Below the pieces are notes generated by a model. It made no database searches. It was not told the DNA's origin and was given only the letters and a program-made list of their open reading frames with translations. A stretch of DNA of 64,000 bases from Topomyia yanbarensis (taxonomy: Eukaryota; Arthropoda; Insecta; Diptera; Culicidae), in assembly GCF_030247195.1 (NCBI RefSeq), contig NC_080671.1, positions 34,322,343 to 34,386,342 of the forward strand. The letters run 5' to 3'. Below, in pieces: positions 46,569-57,479 of this stretch. A program made the translations under genes and the position numbers. Every line of letters starts with the position of its first letter. Position 1 is the stretch's first letter.

Positions 46569-46626
46569 TTTTTTTTATTCATTTCGTTTATTTGATAGGC
46601 ACAAATGCGTTAGCTTGGCGGTGCCA
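46569..46626 (-). mobile_element. 58-bp I-clade LINE 3'-end insertion
   Basis: On the minus strand it reads TGGCACCGCCAAGCTAACGC then CCTATCAAATAAACGAAATG and AATAAAAAAAA. This is the same 3' end as the truncated element at 6411-7522. An 18-bp duplication AATCATTTTCAATTTCAT sits on both sides (46551-46568 and 46627-46644). It is an extreme 5' truncation that keeps only the last ~50 bases and the tail. Confidence 0.88.
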
Positions 46627-46860
46627 AATCATTTTCAATTTCATGCAACATGGTCAAGAAATTTTCACGGGAACTCTTTCACAAAATCTAGAGTATTATT
46701 CGAAGAATCGCTTTTGTTCCATGCACTATTCCATGAAATGTCAGATATGTCCAGCTGCTAGCGACCAGTAAGAGGCACGAGCAGTAAATATAAGAAAACT
46801 ATTAGGACCTAGAACATCCTTATTCATTTGATAGGCATAATTCACAAAAATATAAAATCC

Positions 46861-46911
46861 TTTCTTTATTGTAGATATTTCAACCTTACCCCCGTTTTCG
46901 GGTTAGAAAAA
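46861..46911 (-). mobile_element. Feilai-like SINE 3' remnant
   Basis: TTTATTGTAGATATTTCAAC then TTTTCGGGTTAGAAAAAAC match the reversed 3' part of the SINE; the tRNA head is missing. Confidence 0.5.
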
Positions 46912-47951
46912 ACTACGCCTTGCTATACCATACCTTCGTATGACTTTAATGAGAGACCATGATATAAAAAATACATTGCGAGATATTTATCCCTTACAAG
47001 TGCAGATTTTTTTCTATTTCTTTCCTCATTTAACAGTTTTGGTTCAAACATATTTGAAGTCTATTGGATGTATTACCAATATAACTGTAATCAAGTATTG
47101 AAAAATAAGTCAAAATAATCAAAAATTAAGTTTTGGAGCTATGTAAACTTGCAGTATTATGGATAGCATCCGCATTAGGCTAAGGTTGTTACATTAGTGA
47201 CGATAACTCTTTTTCGGTAACTCGTCACAATATACGAAAAAACTCTCTCGTATCAGACAGTTTCCGTAGTTGTACCTTTGATGACCTCAAGAATATAATC
47301 TTTGAAATGTATCCCAGGATTGAATATGGCTGCTTCTATATTGTCTCCCGTAATAAATAATATTAAAACAGCAACATTAATATATTCGTTGAATGAATAA
47401 TAAAATGCATCATTCTTTCTTTCATGAGCTGTTCTTAAAGACATACATTTTCTTCTTCGAAAATTGCACTATGCATGAATTTAAGAACTAATCTAAGTTA
47501 ATGTGCGTTATTTATGCTTTAATACAAATGAGATTGTTTTTAAACAAGCTGTTTGAACCTATTTTAGTCATATGCAATTTATCGGCTGTATGTCGAGAAA
47601 TTAACGCGATCTGAGTTAGTTCCAACTTTTAGTACAATACCGCTTTTGCCGCAACGCACTCATTGTGGTATGCCAAATGTATTCCCATACAGTGGAAATT
47701 TTCGCATGCCGCTGTCATTGTATTCTATTCTATATATTCTATTTTACTTTCCGCATGCCAAGCATTCGATCTGCTGCCTTTTTTTGAGCAAAGATTTCTT
47801 CAAGTATATACAGCAGAATAAAATATTAATAAAGTTGGATCAGCTTCCAGAGTATCTCTACAACATCAAAAAAGTTCAAACATTCATGCAACCACCCGAG
47901 GCCATCACCTTAAAAAATAAGTTTCTTGGAATGATTCTTCGACAAGATAAT
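46912..47951. other. no supported gene
   Basis: A 115-codon frame at 47646-47993 runs into a minisatellite and has no domain that I recognise. Confidence 0.4.
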
Positions 47952-48122
47952 TTATGCCTAACGTCCATTATGCCAATCGTCCATTATGCCTAACGTCCAT
48001 TATACCTAACGTATATTATGCCTAACGTTCATTATGCTTAACGTCTTTATGCCTAACGTCCATTATGCCTAACGTACGTATGCCAAACGTCCGTATGCCT
48101 AACGTATTTATGCCTAATGGGG
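47952..48122 (+). repeat. minisatellite, unit ATTATGCCTAACGTCC
   Basis: About ten units of 14-17 bp (TATGCCTAACGTCCAT, TATGCCAATCGTCCAT, TATGCTTAACGTCTT). The family is the same as the inverted TTTGGCATAA array at 38279-38420. Confidence 0.85.
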
Positions 48123-48159
48123 TACACCCGTTCGTGATAGAGTTCATGGAACCTGCTTA

Positions 48160-49160
48160 TTAGTCACGCATATTCCTGTTTATATGTACAAAAACCGATA
48201 ATAACCAAAGATGACAGATCGCGATAAGGCGAAGAGAAATTACGAATATCATAATAAAACGGATGATGTTAAGAACATCAGTTACATCACTCCACGTGTC
48301 AAATTCGAAAGTAATTAATTAAGCAAAGAAATTACGAGAAACATGATTAAGATCCTAAAATCAAGAACATAAAACCATACCATTTGTGACAAAAATGTGA
48401 AAAATCGTGACTAAGATCTTGAAATTATGAAAATAAATCACTCTAATCGTGACTAAAATCTCGAAGCAACGTGAATAAAAATTACAAAAATCGACACTAA
48501 GATCCTGAAATCATGAATATAAAACACAATACTTGTGATTAAAATATCAAAAATCGTGACTAAGATCCTGAATTTATGAACATAAATCACTTTACTCGTG
48601 ACTAAAATATCACGAAAACGTGAATAGAAACTATGAAAATTGTGACAAAAATCCTGAAAACATTAATATAAATCACATAACTTACTCAAAAATCGTGACT
48701 AGTATCCTGGAATCATGAGCATGAATCACTCAACTCATGACTAAAATACCACGAAATAGAAATCCCGAAAATTGTGACTAATATCCTGCAATCATCAACA
48801 TAAATCACGCTACTCTGTCAGAAAAATCTGATAGCAAACTCATGAAAAATATAACGATAACTTGATGAGAAATCACAAAAATCGCCAATAAACTCCTGCA
48901 ATCATGAACATCGTTTAACTGCCGTTTGTGTATTCCCAAATTATGAACAAGGATCACAACAAAAACTAAACATCTCTAGAGAACAACCACAGTAACCCTA
49001 CCAAACTTTCGAATGTAACGCCATGTATATACTCGACGAGAACTAGTTTTTTGGAAACAAAAATAGTTTCATGAATACGAGATTTATTATTCATAATTTC
49101 AAGAACTTGGTCACGGATTTCGTAAATTTTGTTTTCATGAATTCATGAACGGATTTTTTA
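48160..49160 (+). repeat. satellite-like array around AATCGTGACTAAGATCCTG
   Basis: Repeating parts AATCGTGACTAAGATCCTGA, AATCATGAACATAAATCAC and CTCGTGACTAAAATATCACG recur about eight times at 110-125-bp per full unit (for example 48409, 48478, 48555, 48635, 48691 and 48770). It shares short words such as TCATGA and CACGAA with the 45790-46550 array. Confidence 0.7.
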
Positions 49161-50330
49161 CGTGCGACAACTGCAAATCTTAGTGGATGTAAACAATATA
49201 CTCTAAAGAGAAACTGGGCAGATTTGGTTCATTCCGGTCAAATATGAAACATGTACCACTAGTTTGAAAGTGTCGCAATATATAGCGACTCACTTTTTAC
49301 TGTATTCAAGTTACCGTACTATTTGTATTTTTGTGTTTCAAACTCACCTCGTCAGTAAATAGCACCAATATGGAGCTAAGTTAAACGATGTAACAAATTT
49401 CGCATAAAAAGCCGCAAAACTTTCGATATTCGCATAAAAAAGTCGTATGTTCTATTAAACCGTCCGAGAGATTTTTAAAAGTTTAACATTAGAACACCAA
49501 CGAAATGGCTCATGTTCAAAAGAAGGAAAGTTTTTAAAGTAGTTATTACTGAAGTAGTAGTTGAATTACAGATGAAGTATCATTTATGTCAACTGGTAAT
49601 TCAAAATCATTATGATCTGTTATGTCATGCGCTAATATTCCCTGTGGATTATTTTCATGTATTCATAAATTAACAACATTTGGGGTTGGAAAGCGAAGCA
49701 CTACAATGTTTTTTGGTAAATCGCGCTCTTTGTTGCGACCAATTACTGGCGTACAGGATAAATGCAGATATAGTGCCACGATTTCGACTTTTAATGCCGG
49801 TCGGGGCTCGATTAGAGTGGTGGCCTTTCAAATTTTTGTGACCATGATCGTGAACCGAACTAAAATTGCATTGAAGTAATGGAATACGGCCAAGTAGCTC
49901 CCTAGTGATTCTAACGTGCTTAGATCGATTACTACAGCGAAAGGCAATATCATGGACGAGCGAATCAACATGATACTTTCAATACGATCTCCTAAAGATT
50001 CGTTATTATTATTGAGAACATGTGACCTGTTCAACATTTGTTTTAAACAATCATTAACATACAGAAGTCATTAATTATAAATCTAAACCATTAGCCAAAC
50101 AATTTATTACCGCCAACCAATTACATTTCGTTTTGTTTCCATGCATCCTTCCAGCTTCATGTATGAAATATCCTAAATGTATCTGCTGAATCATTCGTCG
50201 ACTCTCCAAGTCGTACAGAAGAGCTGTTAAATTTCATCTCATCGTTCGCAAAACTTTTCCAACCTACACATAGGAAAGAGAAGTGAAGCTAACTGCTCGC
50301 TAGAGAAACGAACGAATTACCCAACAATAA
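49161..50330. other. no supported gene
   Basis: Frames of up to 85 codons (49622-49879) show no motif. Confidence 0.4.
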
Positions 50331-50925
50331 AGGTTCCCCCACACTGACGCGATTTTGTCGCAGCGATTGCAAAAATTTCGCGAAGCGACTTGTCGCTAGC
50401 AACTCTGCTCATGGCGACAGATGTGCGCTCCCATACTGACGCGAACTTTTCGCGTCGGCTGTTGCGAAATTGCAGCGATTTTTGAACAATCGCTGCGTGC
50501 GAGCATTGTGTCACAGTCGCTGGGTGTTCGCCAGATATTCAAGATGGCGCAGACTAATCAACTATTGTCATTTGGCGCATCTCAACTTTACATAAGTTGA
50601 CCAGAATTCCGAAAAAAATGAAAATAGTTATACGAAAAAAATCGCCTAAATTTCAAAACCAAACTGATGGACGCTTCTATACCACTACCAAGTCCAACAA
50701 AACTATTTGAAAACGAAGATTACATACCGTATGAAAGCCAGGTAAATCGAATAAATACTGGAGCGGTAAAATTGAATTGAAAGTAGGGTGGTTGGAGCTA
50801 TTTACTATAATCCAGTGCTTCAAGTCCTTCGAGAATAAAAAAATATTCCAAAGCGGACTCATCTTTCCAAAGAGCTGATCGAAAAATAGTTCGACGAACC
50901 CAACGATTCCGCCGTAGAAGAATTA

Positions 50926-51306
50926 GTGAAAGCATTGGAAAAACGAAACGTCGGTAATAATACGGATCATGAGAAAGGCCTCCCGGAAAAGGACGATCAT
51001 TTCTTGTTCAACGAAGATGTTTTAGCATTTTGTTTGAGGGAAGAAATTAACGCCAATGAACGGTTGAACATGTTATGCCAAAGATTCCATAACAATCTGA
51101 AATATAAGAATATAAAGTTCATACCGCAAATCGAGCGGGAGATTGAAGTTCCCCACAACATAAAGATAATCGATGAAATCTTGGGTACGGACTCGATCGG
51201 AATTCCCATGCGATCAGATGATAATCATGTTTCTTCAGCTGGACGAATAAATAGCAACCTCTCGTCGAGCAAGTTCTGTATGTTGGTTAACGGTATAACC
51301 CAATAG
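50926..51306 (+). pseudogene. host-gene fragment, possibly the N-terminal part of CC2D2A
   Basis: A 126-codon frame with protein-like composition, extending upstream in frame to FDEPNDSAVEELVKALEKRN near 50892. It contains LPEKDDHFLFNEDVLAFC, ANERLNMLCQRFHNNLKYK and FIPQIEREIEVPHNIKI. These read like conserved metazoan protein rather than transposon sequence. Its orientation and position upstream of a clearer CC2D2A match suggest it belongs to the same captured gene, from the region before the C2 domain. I cannot align it from memory with confidence. The frame ends in TAG at 51304. A 5' splice site is not obvious. Confidence 0.4.
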
Positions 51307-51848
51307 AGCAAGTGCACATCAAATCAAAATATACTCACACTAGCTTTGTTCCAGTACAAGGAAATCACTCCGGAGTAAACAGGAGCAAAAAATTCTTGCT
51401 CCTTTTTACTCCGGTTTGCTACCAGAAGAAGAGAGTAAAGGAACGATTTTCTCCGGAGTACTTCCAGTTTCTCCTGGAACAGACCTACTGATAGCTGCTC
51501 AATTTCTCACGAGTATATGTACATGTATCTGTCCGCCTAGATTAAGAGAACATTCGAAATCAAAACCCCACTGCTTCTGGTCGGATATACGCGCAGCATC
51601 GACGAATCATCTGAATACACCTCTATCGAAGACTGCATATCAAGAAGACTGCTAACTGTCCAGAATCTGGAGACAGTAACAGCAACGCCACTTGCGGGTA
51701 CTTCCCATAGTGATGCACACACACATATACACTTTTACATTAAGCTTCCTACCTTCAGACAATAGAGGTGCTGTAACCTCTGTCGCTTCTCGTTTGTATG
51801 GGGGAAGGAAAGAGATATCAGTCTTCTTAATATGTAGTCTTCGCCTCT

Positions 51849-52680
51849 TTGCTAACCGGATCTAATCTGCCGTATAAGCGAGAGTTAACTTACATCTCCT
51901 TGTTTATAATCCTGGTACCGAATGTGGAGACTCCCAAGTTCGGCACCAACGGGCTGGAGTGTGTGGTGTTGCAGCAGACTGGTGCGTATTTATCTGTGAG
52001 GAGAGGAGTACCGCAGCGAGTTTCCCAGGAGGGGATGCTACCGCTAGCAATGTTGATCAGTGGCGAAAGGGTCTGCGTTACAAGGCTGCTTGGTCCGATC
52101 AACGTTCCCTTTGTGATCGATGAAAACGTGGAGCTAATGATATATAGGCGATATGTTTCGCCAATTCCTATTCACTACAACATGGACGCATGTTCACAAA
52201 TTGGCGGAATTCGGTCCAATAACCGAGTAATTTTTAATCGGTTCCAAAGATAGACAATATTTATGAAGCCAAGCTTCGCCGAAGGATTAAGGTGTTTTAT
52301 TACCTTGTTTTACATCTTATTGGAGTACGATGTGTATCTTATCTGAGGACAAAGTCTCCTAACAGGCGATAGTACTTTTGTCATTATACGAGAGAACAAC
52401 GATTTCTACTTTGTAGATCCAACCAGCGGTAAAAAATACTCCAGCTCCGATACGTACTGTCCTTTAAGTAGAATTTACTACTTTGTCAATCAGGACAACG
52501 TCTAGGGAAATATTCAAAAAGAGAACCGGGTGTTCCTGACGCAGCTAGATGTGAACAAATCAGCCTACTGAAGACCGCTATTCAAGCGATCTCATGAAGC
52601 TCCCACCGGTTGTATTCACGATGGAATTTACTTGTACAAAAATGCACTGAATGTACGAGATTTGTAAAAAACTATTGAAA
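51849..52680 (+). pseudogene. CC2D2A-like gene fragment (ciliary transition zone protein)
   Basis: The frame 51849-52253 reads ELTYISLFIILVPN, then MLISGERVCVTRLLGPIN and YRRYVSPIPI. These line up with the CC2D2A region after its C2 domain (YITLFI.., SGK.VFITR.L.P.NPP, ARYVSLIPF). A second piece at about 52368-52600 reads TFVIIRENNDFYFVDPTSG, SSSDTYCPLSRIYYFVN and QDNV-stop-GNIQKENR, which fits the family's ..CPL..V..L....NVWFNIQ.. stretch. Two of its stops, TAG at 52503-52505 and TGA at 52569-52571, fall where the family has Trp. Between the pieces the reading frame changes. CC2D2A is a transition-zone protein needed for cilium assembly. This copy cannot be functional and covers only part of the gene. 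Confidence 0.65.
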
Positions 52681-52699
52681 AAAAGATTGTTAAGAAGAT

Positions 52700-53267
52700 T
52701 GCAATTTGGAGAACGCACCGTAAAATTACATGGAACCGGTTAGTTTATGAAGCTATCAATTGTGTATTCTCGGATGGTATGCTATAGCAAAAAACGCAAT
52801 AACTGTATTCTAGTTTCAGCCATATAAGTAACCAACTTGCATACGCCCTTCCCAACTTTCAGTCGGACACTAGTCTGGAAACTAATACGAATGGCAATCT
52901 GGAACTGTTCAGTCAACTGTTATCCTTTCTTCAATAGTATATACAATATAAAGTATGCTACAATTTAAACTTTAAACTTGCTTTTCTCGAAATCAATATA
53001 TTGTCACTTAGCCCGGTCTGACGTAACTCCGACCAGTTCGCTCTCAGCAAGACTTATTCATTACCAGCCATCGAAGTTTAGTCTTTGGTCGTGGTTGCCG
53101 AACGAACCATCGCAGATCCGGATCGCAAGAATCTGGGGGATTTGTGTAATCCTCTATTTTCTCCACAGTTATTTCCACCAAACCTTATGACACTGTTGCT
53201 ATAATTTGTATTTTTCGTAATTTTGCAGTTTTATTACGTACGAAAATCTGTTAGTTTACACTGTACA
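52700..53267. other. junction between the two captured gene fragments
   Basis: No clear coding match. A 70-codon plus frame at 52978-53190 is unsupported. It may contain 3' UTR or intergenic DNA carried along between the CC2D2A-like and FNIP-like pieces. Confidence 0.35.
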
Positions 53268-55215
53268 TCAGGTCAAGGAAAAGCATTTTTGGTTAAAGTT
53301 AACAATTAACATAAGGAGCGAATAATTATTTATAATCTTTTGCGCAGCGAATGCCTGCTCAGCTTTATACTCGTCGAAAGCCTCTACGAAGACAATCCGC
53401 TTGATCTCGCTACATCTTACGAAGTAAGATAGCTCATTTAGAATTTTATCCATGGTATTGCTCAATTGGGGGCTTCTGCAGATCATTGTTCTCGACAGTT
53501 TCACCGGGTGTCCGACGGTTCCATACAAATAGCTACATTGGACCCACAGTACGATGTACGGGTGATTGGTAGTTAGTTTGCACCGCTTCTCCTTCTATCG
53601 CTGTATTGTAGCACAATCTGTATCTGCTTCGTAAGCGGAACTACTCACAGGGGCAATGGTACTCACCCAGCCCAGGTAGTACTTTAATATCGCCGTTAGT
53701 AGTGCGCTGATGAAAAAATGTGTATCCTTAATGTCGGCCAGCAATAGCAGGTAACAAAGATCGTTCATAAAATTATTATCAATTTTAAGCGCAGCCCGAT
53801 TAGAACATGTACTGCTTTGAGTTCCAAGAGTGCACGCAATACTGCTTAGCGTTAGCCACATGGAATTTACCAGTTTGGGTACAGTAAAAAAATCCACTGG
53901 GCACTGCTGCGTCATGCCGGCAACCAGCATTATCTGTAGCAATAAATTAACACAACTGTTTGAACAGGTAAGTGAAGGGTTTCTATCAAGCCTACCTGGA
54001 GTAACTGCGGCTACCTGTAGCTTGCGTTTTCTTAATCGCTTAATCGTTCGCCATTCTTAAACCACACAGCATTGATTCAAATATACTCATGTGTTCCGAG
54101 CTGAATGCTTCAATTTCCTGCAGCATGTCATCGTTTAGTTGAACGCACAGCACAATTCCTAGACGTGCCTTTTTGTGCAAAGGTCTCCCGTGATAATTGG
54201 TTGCAGTGGAAAGAACTTCCCCGCTAAACGCTTTTTGTCTAGTCAGTACTATGGTTTCACTATTCCGTCGATTTTTACCACCGGCGCAACCATCGCTCGC
54301 TGTCACTTGACTGCTAATGTTCACCGAACCGGTCGTATTGACCTCGATGAAAGCTGCCATACTGACTATAGTCGTCTAAACTTGTGCAATTCAGAGGCTG
54401 TGGAATATCAATACTGGTATCTAAACTAAGTCTTCGAAAACACTCGAAATCACTAGAAATTGATGCTAGACTGTTTCGGTGCGATGGCGTGGTTGACTTG
54501 ATGAAAACGCCCAAGGTTCCGTTCCACCATACCCTGAGTCAAGGCCACTTTTGGTTGAAAGTCTCGGATCTGCCAGATGCTCCAAATGCGCAAACTCGAT
54601 TGGCGGTGGTGGCCTTTGTCTGTGGTTGTACGAAGTATCATATTACGTCAAAGTGGACGAAGTAACAGTAAACGACCGTAGTGACGTTGTACCTATGGAG
54701 CTACGATCACTTTCCGACGTATGTCGGCCGTTGTATAGTGCATTCTGACCGATACTTGGCAGTTCATAGCCCAAGTAGGTGGAAGTGGATACTTTTTTAC
54801 TGCTGTTGCTGCTACTGTTGGCTACTGAAACACGTAAGCATACTTAATGGTTTTTCGAGTTTTTAATCAATGTACCTTCAAACTGCTGTCCTGGAAGACT
54901 ATAGGTGCAGAACCAAAAATCATTTCGGCCATCGACGTGGTATCGCTTTTGGTATAGCTGTTGTGCTGATATAAAATTTTGCGATGATAAAATTTTCCAC
55001 GCTGTTGGATCGCTTTGTGGCTTTGTATTGCGGTACTGCAAGTGGACGTTGTTGCTGCATTGGATTCGCCGGAAATTTTCTCGACCGCACTGGAATCAAA
55101 CAGTAGTTTACGACCTCGAATGTCACATTCGCAGACAAGAACACGAACCTGGTCAGCGGTGAAAATTGATTCATCTGAGGAATATTTCTGTGTTGCTGAA
55201 CTAGCACTGCGCTTC
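53268..55215 (-). pseudogene. FNIP-like gene fragment (folliculin-interacting protein)
   Basis: On the minus strand: about 55210-54870 reads TADQVRVLVCECDIRGRKLL then FDSS, with MAEMIFGSAPIVFQDSSLKV further on, matching the FNIP N-terminal domain (..QIRL.VY..C..RGR..LFDSS, GEMMFGS..). At 54300-54060 come LHKKARLGIVLCVQL and EHMSIFESMLCGLR. At 53933-53660 come VPKLVNSMWLTLSS and FISALLTAILKYYLGWVSTI. At 53570-53400 come LYGTVGHPVKLSRTM and ILNELSYFVRCSEI. A likely 62-bp intron (GTAGGC..CTACAG, 53995-53934) is kept, so capture was of DNA, not mRNA. At least four stops or frameshifts occur (near 54870, 54823, 54653, 54500 and 53590). FNIP binds folliculin and AMPK and acts in Rag GTPase/TOR signalling at lysosomes. 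The C-terminal domain is missing. Confidence 0.8.
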
Positions 55216-55327
55216 TTGGTATACTATAGTTGAAAACAGATTGTTGAATAATGCAATATTTATAGTCAACTGATTTACTATCCTCTCTTCTTGTTTGTTT
55301 TCTTACTGTGTCTAGACTGTGTCGAGC

Positions 55328-55754
55328 CAAAGAGAATAGGGAAAGAGACGAAGAGTGAAAATCAGTCAAAACGGCAACACGCCCTTTATGATGATTTCAA
55401 CACTAGAATTTTGGCAACCGCTTCTATAGGCAGCACTTTAAATGACTCCTATTATATTTTGAAAACAAACCGTATGTCGATCGATGGATTTGTTTATCAA
55501 ACGATGTGCATTTCGAAACAAAGAGATGAAATAATTCTAAAGCTTATTTTTACTCATACATATACTCTAGAATGCACCTTACAATCACGATTGAACTAAA
55601 TTCTGACGAAAATTCAAATTTCTTTTTTGATAGAAGTACAATACTTATCTCCTCCAACTCAGGCATGAGTAATGTTTATTTACATTGCACGATTGGTCTG
55701 CTCAATAAAGTATTTTTGGTTTCACACTATTCGTCTCTTTCCCTATTCTCTTTG
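55328..55754. mobile_element. hAT-type MITE nested in the captured FNIP-like region
   Basis: Terminal inverted repeats of 30 bp (CAAAGAGAATAGGGAAAGAG.. at 55328-55357 and the inverse at 55725-55754) differ at one base. The 8-bp TGTCGAGC lies directly outside both ends (55320-55327 and 55755-55762), the target size of hAT elements. No transposase is coded; the internal 102-codon and 73-codon frames have no motif. It is younger than the capture event. Confidence 0.88.
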
Positions 55755-56087
55755 TGTCGAGCAAACGACCTGCTTCACGCAAAGATGTTTTAAATATAAA
55801 GACACGCGGACAAATACACTATTCTCACTGAATGGCTGATAAAACAATCGAAAAATATTTTTTTTTTAATTTTAGGACAACATACGTCGTATTACCATGA
55901 GATTAAAATTGAGGTTGTCCCATCTAGCTACTATAGTTTGCAAATGTCACTTTGTGTCGCTTGTAATGCGAAATTCGCGCCGGTGTGGGCGCACATGCGA
56001 ATCGCACTGTCGCAGGAAGCGCGACGAAATCGCTAAGCGAAATTTTCGCAGTCGCTGCGACATAATCGCGTCAGTGTGGGGGAACCT

Positions 56088-57479
56088 TAAAACAGCAAAC
56101 ATTTTTGGCACAGCATCATTCTCCTCCAGCCTTCAGCGGATGAAAAATGTGTACTATTAGGCGATAATTCCGGCCCCGTTGGTTCCGGGTGGATGGGTAC
56201 ATATAAGCCTAAACACAAACCAATGACTTGGGCGCCGAAACCGGCGTTACAGAGAAGATGCAGAAAATGATGGCATTGTATATGTGCGCTATTAAATCGA
56301 AGCCAATAAAAATTTCATGAGAAACTATACCTTCTGATAGCATTCTAGCTAGCTTGGCATCACAAACTTTGCCGTTGTGGGTCTTCCGGCCACTAAAAAA
56401 ACAGATCGCCGGTGTTTGCATAGTGTAAAGGACAACTTTCGTACAATAGCTTAACTTTTCTCGATGGCGGGCTGACTTGAAACAAAAAGTTTCATCCCTA
56501 GGCGAACGCTTAAATACTGACAGAACTGATGGCCAAGCTGTAGGTACGTATTAATGTGCTACAACTTTCCAGACGATAAGACTGCGAGGAAGCGGGGGTT
56601 AGTTGATTTAGGGGAAACTGGATTAGAATTGCCCAACTTTATAGGTTGATTTTATTGGTTTCTACATCGGCAATTGATGGCCGTAAACATATTCTAGTTC
56701 TGGTGTCGTGTGAGCTGCAGAGTTTGTCATAATAGACATCTTTATATAGCTGCTGAAAAAAAAATATAAATTCAATGTGAAGATATTTTATATACATTTG
56801 ATTCCAGTCATACCCCCTATTACGGTATCATTTTCAATATTAGAAAAAGAAATTCTCAATTAAGCTAGCGAGACACTATAAAGCATCCTTTTCAATCTAC
56901 TTAATCATCGTTGTTGTAAAGCTAACCGAGTCTCTACAACCAACAAGCACCATCATGCCGGAGAGCTTTTGTACGCCGACGTTGCACTTATTCACAGACT
57001 TCGTACGCCACCATCGCGTTAAGAATCCCAACGCTTTCAATATAAATTGCGGGATTTACGCTTGGGACCGACCATTCACGGTCCCTGTCTCGCCAGAGTT
57101 TTGTTTTACCGGATTATGTATTTGATGCTGACTGCTGCAGAAGATGTATGGGTGTCTTGTGTTTGCTAACTTTATTTTCAACCTTTTCCAATTTGAGAGT
57201 TTCGGGGATGAATACCATTCGCTTTTCAGGTGAAAATTGTGTTTAGTATACACGACTCGGCTACGTAGGATGTTTCTTCTTTTGGAGAAAATGCGCAGTA
57301 TTGGAAGCTGGGTAGACTTATACAAAAATCATTGAAGTGTAAGGGGCTAAATTTTTGCAAAGCATTTCTCTAAAATATTGTAGTATACGTTGTAAGCCAT
57401 TCTAAATCTTACTAAATGAATGTCTAATTAATGTGTTGTTTATTCTTTTGTTATTTCTTTCTCGGCGACAAGCAAGAAA
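56088..57479. other. no supported gene
   Basis: Frames of 70-89 codons (56209-56421 and 57056-57325) lack motifs. Confidence 0.4.

Larger units (their letters stand above)
50331..56087. mobile_element. gene-capturing DNA transposon (TIR-bounded, TAA target; PIF/Harbinger-like by target)
   Basis: Both ends carry AGGTTCCCCCACACTGACGC in inverted orientation (50331 inward and 56087 inward). Similarity continues for about 50 bp (GTCGCAGCGA, AAAATTTCGC), and a second, subterminal ACTGACGCGAA- or ACCGGCGCGAA-type copy sits about 100 bp inside each end. TAA lies directly outside both ends (50328-50330 and 56088-56090), matching the 3-bp TWA target of PIF/Harbinger elements. The interior holds no transposase that I can recognise. 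Instead it has a degraded CC2D2A-like gene piece on plus and a degraded FNIP-like gene piece on minus, tail to tail, plus a nested hAT-type MITE. This is the layout of a Pack-type element. Superfamily assignment is inference from the target size only. Confidence 0.7.

Noticed and set aside
45790..49160. CRISPR-like array
   Set aside because: Repeats are degenerate, spacing varies, there are no unique spacers of constant size, and the genome is eukaryotic.
54825..54875. 51-bp GT..AG intron in the FNIP-like fragment
   Set aside because: The interval reads as coding sequence resembling the FNIP segment after SLKVH, with stops; it is better explained as exon with nonsense changes.
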